Of a DNA stretch of 64,000 nt, positions 58,551 through 64,000 are shown piece by piece. The stretch comes from Lacticaseibacillus thailandensis DSM 22698 = JCM 13996. Lineage in GTDB: Bacteria > Bacillota > Bacilli > Lactobacillales > Lactobacillaceae. Under the pieces are notes generated by a model. The model saw only the letters and a program-made list of their open reading frames with translations. It had not been told where the DNA came from and searched no databases. Numbering within the stretch: position 1 is the stretch's first letter; every line of letters begins with the position of its first letter. The DNA is taken from contig NZ_BBER01000001.1 of NCBI RefSeq assembly GCF_001312865.1, positions 1 to 64,000 of the forward strand. Direction: 5' to 3'. Made by a program: the position numbers and the translations under genes.

Positions 58551-59600
58551 TTACTTGCCAATGACAGCAGCAGAGTGCGGCGGTTGGCGCAAATCTGGGT
58601 GGATGGTCCGTAGTGCGGCATCCACAGCAATAGGAGCTTCCCCAAAGGCGTTGGCAATCAGCTTCACTTTGCCTGGGTACGTGACCACGTCACCGATGGC
58701 AAAGATACCGGGCCGAGAAGTTTGGTAAAGGCGGTCCACCGTTACCAGGTTGTGGTCTAAGGCCAGCTCCCACCGCCGCAGCTGCTTGTTGTCACTGGCA
58801 AAGCCGTAGTTAACCAGTAGGCGGTCGACGACAAGGTGTTCATGCTCGTCTCCGTGTACTGGACGCAGATCAACGGCCAGTTGGTCATTAGCGGTCAGGC
58901 TCAGGCCATCAATGACAAACGGTGTGTGGATGTGGACGCGACTTTGTTTAAGTTGTGCCACGCTGCTTTCCAGACCGCGAAATTGTTGCCGCCGGTGGAT
59001 GAGGTGGACATCCTGTGCCCGGTCCACGAGGGTCAAGGCCCAGTCAATGGCCGAGTCACCGCCGCCAGCAATGGCAAGGGTTTGGCCGGTGAGTGCCGCC
59101 ACATCACGGACGGTGTAGATAACGCGCTGGCCGTCCCACTCGGTGGGGTAGTCAACGGCCAGCCGTCGAGGAGCAAACGCCCCCCCACCAGTCGCGATGA
59201 GGACGGTCTGGGTAGCAATTGATCCCTGGTTAGTCTGGAGAATGTATCCATGCGGATTGGCTTTGGCCGCGGGAGTATTGGCATCCACTTGGAGCCAGTC
59301 GACGACAAGGTCGGTCCCGGTGGCTGGTTGATGCTGTCGACGCGGGTATCCAGGCGAATCTCGGGCTGGAAGTGGTCCATTTGTTGGGCCAGCCGCTGAG
59401 TGAGGGCGACGCCGTTGACCCCGTCGATACCAGCGATATCATAAATCATTTTTTTGCGGGTATTGGGTTGCGGGTTGGCCACCCAAGGCGGCGGTACTTT
59501 CCACCAGCAGGACGTCCGCGCCGCGCATGCCGGCGTAGAAGGCTGCAAACATACCGGCGGGGCCGCCACCCACAATGGTGATCTCGTATTGATGTAACAT
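58551..59600 (-). CDS. Ferredoxin/flavodoxin-NADP reductase, TrxB-like type 2, two frame breaks
   Basis: FAD/NADPH oxidoreductase of the bacillithiol/TrxB-like FNR2 family. FAD motif [17 protein letters not shown] at residues 10-26; NADPH motif [12 protein letters not shown]-terminal FAD contact [11 protein letters not shown]. Frame changes at seven A on the coding strand (59449-59455; six expected, restoring [12 protein letters not shown]) and near 59324 (GG read G, restoring [13 protein letters not shown]). Repaired length 349 aa. Start 59600 fits AGAAAGGA spacing better than the ATG six bases upstream. Confidence 0.9.
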
Positions 59601-59834
59601 GAGCATTTTCCTTTCTATATACCTGACCAGTTTACACACTCTCATTGCCTCATGCCAACTTTCGGTTTATCCCAATGCAGTGATTGTGGCGCTGTACGCG
59701 TGACGCTTGTCCACCAGCCACCCCAACTTACGACCCATGGTACTGTGGACTAGTGTGAAACACAGTTTTCGGGTATGATTAACGGGCAACGGTGCGGCAC
59801 ACAGCCAACCGGGAAAGCAGGGGGATATTTTTAA

Positions 59835-60427
59835 ATGACTCTACCACAATTAAACTTAGACAATTATCAGGGACCCATTGCAGAAATGACCACTAACTTC
59901 GGGGTGGTGCGCATTGCACTTTTTCCTGAGCAAGCACCTAAAACGGTGGCGAACTTCACGCAGTTGGCCGACCAGGGCTACTACAACGGATTGATTTTTC
60001 ACTGGGTGATTCCTGATTTTATGGTGCAGGGTGGTGACCCAACCGGTACCGGTATGGGCGGTGAAAGTGTGTACGGTGCACCGTTTGCAGATGAGTTTAG
60101 TAATGAACTCTTCAACATTCGTGGGGCGTTGTCAATGGCTAATGCCGGGCCCAACACCAACGGCAGCCAATTCTTTATCGTCCAGAACCAGCACCTGGAC
60201 CAGCAGTTTGCCAGCCAGATGCGGGCGGCTGGCTATCCGGAAGATATTGCACAGCGCTACCTTCAGGAAGGTGGGACGCCGTGGTTGGATCACCACCACA
60301 CCGTCTTTGGTCAGGTGATGACCGGCATGGGTGTGATTGACAGCATTGCTGCCGTCAAGACTAACAACGCGGATAAACCACTGGAAGATGTCACTTTGGA
60401 CCGCGTGGACATCATTAGGCCGATTAA
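59835..60427 (+). CDS. Peptidyl-prolyl cis-trans isomerase, cyclophilin type
   Basis: A 197-aa cytosolic cyclophilin accelerating proline isomerisation. Active-site segments are GLIFHWVIPDFMVQGGDPTG, GALSMANAGPNTNGSQFFI and the HTVFGQV strand. As written the frame runs on past the natural end; one A is missing near 60417 (ATTAAG read ATTAG), and repair gives VDIIKAD and a TAA at 60425-60427, just ahead of a bidirectional terminator. That length is normal. Confidence 0.93.
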
Positions 60428-60444
60428 TGGTTGCCATACACGAG

Positions 60445-60475
60445 AAAAGCCACCGCAATTACGCGGTGGCTTTTT
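60445..60475. terminator. Bidirectional terminator between the cyclophilin and S1-protein genes
   Basis: GCCACCGC (60449-60456) pairs with GCGGTGGC (60463-60470), flanked by AAAA and TTTTT. Confidence 0.92.
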
Positions 60476-60496
60476 GTACGGGTTGGTGCCCGGAAA

Positions 60497-60868
60497 TTAT
60501 TGCTGGTCGAGGTGGCGGAGCGCTTCACGCACCCAACCATCCAGCCGGTCGTCAATGGGCTTAAACCCGTTGTGCACCTTCCGACTAGTCCAGTAATGTT
60601 TACGGCGCCGGTGCTCGCTGAGCGGGCCCGGATTTTGTAATGCGCGCAGCGACAGGCTGATCTTACCGCTGTACTCATCGATGTCTAGAATAATGACTTC
60701 TAGTTGTTCACCAATGTGAAACATGTCATCCAGGCCCTTCACGAAGCCGTGGCGACATTCGGAAATGTGGATCAGTCCCTGTGTGTGTGGGTCGAGCGCA
60801 ATAAATACGCCGTACGCTTGAATACCGGTAACCTTACCCGTGACGATATCGCCAATTCGATAGTCCAT
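60497..60868 (-). CDS. S1 RNA-binding domain protein (CvfD/YugI, general stress protein 13-like)
   Basis: A 123-aa protein whose first 75 residues form an S1 domain (GDIVTGKVTGIQAYGVFIAL, GLIHISE, SLSLRAL). The tail is basic and Trp/His-bearing. Streptococcal CvfD and B. subtilis YugI are post-transcriptional regulators or ribosome-associated stress proteins; the same kind of role is likely here. Frame intact. Confidence 0.9.
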   Translation of the reverse strand: MDYRIGDIVTGKVTGIQAYGVFIALDPHTQGLIHISECRHGFVKGLDDMFHIGEQLEVIILDIDEYSGKISLSLRALQNPGPLSEHRRRKHYWTSRKVHNGFKPIDDRLDGWVREALRHLDQQ

Positions 60869-60956
60869 AGGTTACACTTCATTTCCTGATTATTCCGTAT
60901 CAGTATAACCTACAACGGTAGTAAAAGCATAGTCATCACCTGATAAAATCTTTGGG

Positions 60957-61603
60957 TTAAGCATCATCACGGGCGGTAAACCGGGCCTGCTGGTGTTGCG
61001 GGTGTTCAATTTCATCCATGAGGGCTAGGGCTAAGTTACCAGTAGTCAGGTGGGACCGGCCCTGAGTGTCGACGAGCAAAGTATCCTTGCCCGCTACGTA
61101 CTTAGTGGCCGGCCCTGGCTCAAAGGTCATGGCGGGGGAAATTCCGACCCAATCAACATTGTCGACGTGACGCAAGAAGTCCAACTCGGCAGCTTGCTGG
61201 CGTGGCGTGTTGATGATCCCCGCGAGCTCCGGATTTTGTTCCATGCGGTTGAGCACGGTCCCGCCGTCAGGATGCTGCAGACTACCAGCACCCAAAATAA
61301 AGGCGACCCGCGTGGTGGTGATGTTCCGTAGCTGCGCCACTAAGTGTGTAGCCAGGTCGACGTGCAGATAGGCGTGGTCAGGCTGGTGCTAAAGGCGTCG
61401 ATAATCACGTCAAAACGGGTAAGTACCGGTGCCATGAGGGTAAAGGCGTCAGCTTTGACAATCCGGGCGTTAGTGTTGTCACCCAGGACGGTGGCCCGTT
61501 CCGGGTGACGGACGAACCCAGTGACCTCGTGGCCGCGACGTTCGGCCTCGTGGACTAGTGCGGTACCAGCGTGACCGGTGGCACCAATAATAGCAATACG
61601 CAT
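60957..61603 (-). CDS. NAD(P)-binding NmrA/SDR-like protein, one frame break
   Basis: Atypical short-chain reductase-like protein: MRIAIIGATGHAGTALVHEA carries the GxxGxxG nucleotide motif, followed by FVRHPERA. Catalytic Tyr/Lys are not evident, as in YwnB/NmrA-like redox-sensing proteins. One base is missing near 61376, restoring the AYLHVDLATHLVAQL helix; repaired length 215 aa. Start 61603 follows AGGGAGA. Precise role unknown. Confidence 0.85.
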
Positions 61604-61703
61604 AGTAATGAATCTCCCTTCGAGAAACTTTTTGACCAAAATGTGGGTTAGGGGGCTGGACAACTGCGCAACGACCCCGTATAATCTATTTTGTTGCTTA
61701 GAT

Positions 61704-61775
61704 GGCCCGTTGGTCAAGTGGTTAAGACACCGCCCTTTCACGGCGGTAACATGGGTTCAAATCCCGTACGGGTCA
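61704..61775 (+). tRNA. tRNA-Glu(UUC)
   Basis: Acceptor GGCCCGT/ACGGGTC with one G-U pair, discriminator A61775. The anticodon loop CTTTCAC gives TTC. T-loop TTCAAAT is canonical. Four bases separate it from the next tRNA. Confidence 0.96.
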
Positions 61776-61779
61776 TGAT

Positions 61780-61852
61780 GCCATCTTAGCTCAGTCGGTA
61801 GAGCATCTCCCTCGTAAAGAGAAGGTCGCTGGTTCGATTCCAGTAGATGGCA
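61780..61852 (+). tRNA. tRNA-Thr(CGU)
   Basis: Acceptor GCCATCT/AGATGGC, discriminator A61852. The anticodon loop CTCGTAA gives CGT; the anticodon stem TCTCC/AGAGA has a C-A mismatch at its last pair. T-loop TTCGATT is canonical. Confidence 0.94.
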
Positions 61853-61880
61853 TTTTGGGAGTTTTCCTCAGTTACATTGA

Positions 61881-61918
61881 AGGGCAAAAGGCTGATTTAA
61901 CAGCGTTTTGCCCTTTTT
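61881..61918 (+). terminator. Terminator of the tRNA-Glu/Thr unit
   Basis: GGGCAAAA and TTTTGCCC, with inner GCTG/CAGC, form a long stem followed by five T. Confidence 0.9.
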
Positions 61919-62455
61919 GTTTTACCCTCAATTACCCCCAATTCAAAGCAACTGATACCAAATTGATACCAAAAAAAGCATGAAGACTAAGTGGAGCGAA
62001 ACTTTACTGGATGCGTGCGGTTTGAGTCGGCGTTCATGATTCATTGTGCCTTTCCGAGTGGTACTGATCGGTCGTGACGTAGTGCCGGGTAGTGGATAGT
62101 TAATAGCAAACTCCGGAGCAAGTTTCAGGGCAAATGGTGACGACGGGTCCGCACAGCTCGTCAGGTGAGCAGCCAATGAGCGTTTATGAGCAGGGAGCGG
62201 AGGGTACTTAATATAGTGAGACCACTGTCATTGGGATTACGTGTTTACCACTCGTTAGCAATTGTTCGCCCATGCTAGACGCACGACCAGGTATCGCCCG
62301 TGTGCCGGCATGTGCCAGTTATTCTATACATTGAATATACATAACTACGCAATGTAAATGTCGCTAGCCATTAACACTTAGCTAACGTTAATTTAACCCA
62401 ATTTCATCACTAACTCACGGTGCTCTCCTAAAACACTGTAAGATGTAATATTTAT
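61919..62455. other. Non-coding stretch with a possible integrase 3' remnant
   Basis: About 530 bp without a credible complete gene. At 61928-61984 an open frame could end FKATDTKLIPKKA, reminiscent of the C-termini of lactobacillus phage integrases that insert at tRNA genes. It has no start and no other phage feature. The rest shows nothing I can name. Confidence 0.35.
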
Positions 62456-62484
62456 TTGTGTGCATTTTTATAAGAGTATAAAAT
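62456..62484 (+). promoter_or_regulatory. dtpT promoter
   Basis: TTGTGT (62456-62461), 17-bp spacer, TAAAAT (62479-62484). A 14-bp palindrome CCGGCTGCAGCCGG lies at 62512-62525 between promoter and start and may be an operator or mRNA hairpin. Confidence 0.6.
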
Positions 62485-62552
62485 GTTTTCATTCGCTATC
62501 TGAATTTAAAGCCGGCTGCAGCCGGAGCACTAAGTATTGGAGGAATCACACC

Positions 62553-64000
62553 TTGAGCAAAAGCAAGCGAGATGTTGACCATGCTTTCTTTGGTCAACCG
62601 CGTGGCTTGGCCACGCTAACATTTACCGAATTCTGGGAACGATTCAGTTATTACGGGATGCGTGCCATCCTGCTGTACTACATGATTGCTTCTTTGGAAC
62701 ACGGCGGTTTAGCCATGAACGCCGTTCTGGCCGCTTCCATTGTGTCGATCTATGGCTCCCTGGTGTACATGAGTAGTGTACTGGGTGGCTTTGTGGCTGA
62801 CCGCATTTGGGGTGGCCATCGGACCGTGTTCATTGGTGGTATTTTCATCATGTTTGGGCACATTGCCCTGGCGGTGCCCGCGGGGGTACCGGCGCTGATC
62901 ATCGCCATTATCCTGATCGTGATCGGGACGGGGATGTTGAAACCCAACATTTCCGAAATGGTCGGTGGCCTCTATAGCAAGGACGATATGCGCCGTGATA
63001 GTGGTTTTAGCCTGCTGGTCATGGGGATCAACCTGGGGAGCTTCCTCTCACCGATCATAGTCGGTTGGCTCGGACAGGAAGTTAATTACCACTTGGGCTT
63101 TTCCATTGCGGCCTTTGGGATGTTCTTGGGCCTGATCATCTACATTATTGATGGTAACAAGTATCTTAACAAAGAAGACTTTCAAGCACCCGACCCGATC
63201 ACGCGTGCAGAAATGCGGCCACTAGTGTGGAAAATTGTGGGTATCGTGGTAGCGCTGGTTGTCATTCTTGTCGTCATGGGACTGACGGGGACGCTGACTG
63301 GTAACGGGGTGGTCAACCTGATCACGCTGATTGCCATCCTGATTCCTATTTGGTACTTTATCACCATCATCCGTAGCCCTAAGGTGACGAAGGTTGAACG
63401 TTCCCGGGTGGTTTCGTACATTCCGTTGTTCATCGCGGCTGTCTTCTTCTGGGCCATTGAGGAACAGGGTTCCACGGTCTTGGCACTATTTGCCCAGAAC
63501 CAGACCCAACTGACGCTGGGTGGCTTTCATATTCCGGCTAGCTGGTTCCAGAGCCTGAACCCGCTGTTCATCGTGCTGTACACGCCGTTCTTTGCTTGGT
63601 TGTGGGTGCACATGGGTAAAAAGCAGCCCAGCAGCCCGAAAAAGTACGTGTATGGGCTGGTCTTTGCTGGCCTGAGCTACTTTGCGATGATGCTGCCTGT
63701 CGGTTTGTTCGGGACCCACGTGCGGGTATCACCGTTGTGGTTGGTGCTGTCTTGGGCCATCGTCGAAATCGCCGAAATGCTGATTTCACCGGTTGGCTTG
63801 TCCGTGACGACTAAGTTAGCGCCGAAAGCCTTCAAGTCACAGATGATGAGTATGTGGTTCTTGGCCGATTCAGCCGCCCAGGCAATTAACGCGCAAGTCG
63901 TAAAGCTGTACACGGGGCACACCGAATTCTGGTACTTTGCCGGTATCGGGATTGCCTCAATCGTGTTGGCGGTTCTCTTGTTGTTCATCACGCCGCGGGT
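62553..64000 (+). CDS. dtpT: Di-/tripeptide:proton symporter, POT family (partial, runs off the window)
   Basis: Proton-coupled peptide importer supplying amino acids to a proteolytic lactic acid bacterium. It starts at TTG 62553 with TTGGAGGAA (MSKSKRDVDHAFFGQPRG). The POT signature TEFWERFSYYGMRAILLYYM carries the ExxER proton-coupling motif. At least 482 residues with about 13 spans lie inside the window; the family is about 490-500 aa, so only the last few codons are missing. Frame intact. Confidence 0.95.
   Translation, partial: MSKSKRDVDHAFFGQPRGLATLTFTEFWERFSYYGMRAILLYYMIASLEHGGLAMNAVLAASIVSIYGSLVYMSSVLGGFVADRIWGGHRTVFIGGIFIMFGHIALAVPAGVPALIIAIILIVIGTGMLKPNISEMVGGLYSKDDMRRDSGFSLLVMGINLGSFLSPIIVGWLGQEVNYHLGFSIAAFGMFLGLIIYIIDGNKYLNKEDFQAPDPITRAEMRPLVWKIVGIVVALVVILVVMGLTGTLTGNGVVNLITLIAILIPIWYFITIIRSPKVTKVERSRVVSYIPLFIAAVFFWAIEEQGSTVLALFAQNQTQLTLGGFHIPASWFQSLNPLFIVLYTPFFAWLWVHMGKKQPSSPKKYVYGLVFAGLSYFAMMLPVGLFGTHVRVSPLWLVLSWAIVEIAEMLISPVGLSVTTKLAPKAFKSQMMSMWFLADSAAQAINAQVVKLYTGHTEFWYFAGIGIASIVLAVLLLFITPR

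Overview
This is 64 kb of chromosomal core from a lactic acid bacterium of the family Lactobacillaceae with fairly high GC (clearly above 50% by eye). The diagnosis rests on an SMK-box (SAM-III) leader on metK, a nucleoside 2-deoxyribosyltransferase, a pyruvate oxidase, a POT-family peptide transporter, the ACT/PFL gene pair, CIRCE-controlled hsp20 genes, and the Bacillota cluster ftsK-yfmF-yfmH-ymfI-rodZ-pgsA-cinA-recA-rny. I do not assign a species. I see no prophage, intact insertion sequence or CRISPR array.

Layout. 1-5.3 kb: tRNA-Asn and tRNA-Ser, an unknown membrane protein, SMK riboswitch and metK, a tandem 100-bp structured repeat, a DHA2 drug exporter and a PAP2 phosphatase. 5.4-12 kb: T-box leader with leuS, a MurJ/YtgP-type flippase, and kup. 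12.3-17.2 kb: two identical tRNA-Leu(CAG) genes flanking pyruvate oxidase, DUF554, DUF805 and the CIRCE/hsp20 pair. 17.2-25.2 kb: rarA, a secreted matrixin-like protease, tRNA-Thr(AGU), an MFS exporter, a phosphoesterase, a MagIII-like glycosylase, a MalY/PatB-type C-S lyase and a TIM-barrel isomerase. 25.3-34 kb: a heterodimeric ABC exporter, a 40-aa protein, a second copy of the dispersed repeat, an M20 peptidase, a nucleoside deoxyribosyltransferase, the ACT/PFL pair and coiA. 34.2-43.8 kb: relQ-nadK-rluA, an EIIA-Gut paralogue lacking its phospho-histidine, a 6-phosphogluconolactonase, uppP, cutC, amtB, rpsN, a candidate small RNA, corA and trmL. 44-56 kb: the ftsK to rny cluster. 56.3-64 kb: envelope-stress-like DUF4097 genes, dedA, ferredoxin-NADP reductase, a cyclophilin, an S1-domain protein, an NAD(P)-binding protein, tRNA-Glu and tRNA-Thr(CGU), and dtpT running off the edge.

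A dominant property of this record is about 38 single-base frame breaks spread over about 23 genes, including essential ones (leuS, nadK, pgsA). Nearly all deletions read as loss of one base from a short homopolymer, and the six insertions sit in A7, A8 or C6 runs. When each is repaired, every gene returns to a whole number of codons and a normal family length. I therefore treat these genes as intact genes with sequencing errors, and give full coordinates across the breaks.

The most interesting non-routine items are the tandem and dispersed structured repeat (2838-3092 and 29187-29290), the promoter-hairpin-terminator unit at 42055-42211 that looks like a free-standing small RNA, the competing hairpins before the ABC exporter, the two tRNAs with C at position 55, and the EIIA-Gut paralogue with Gln in place of its active-site His.
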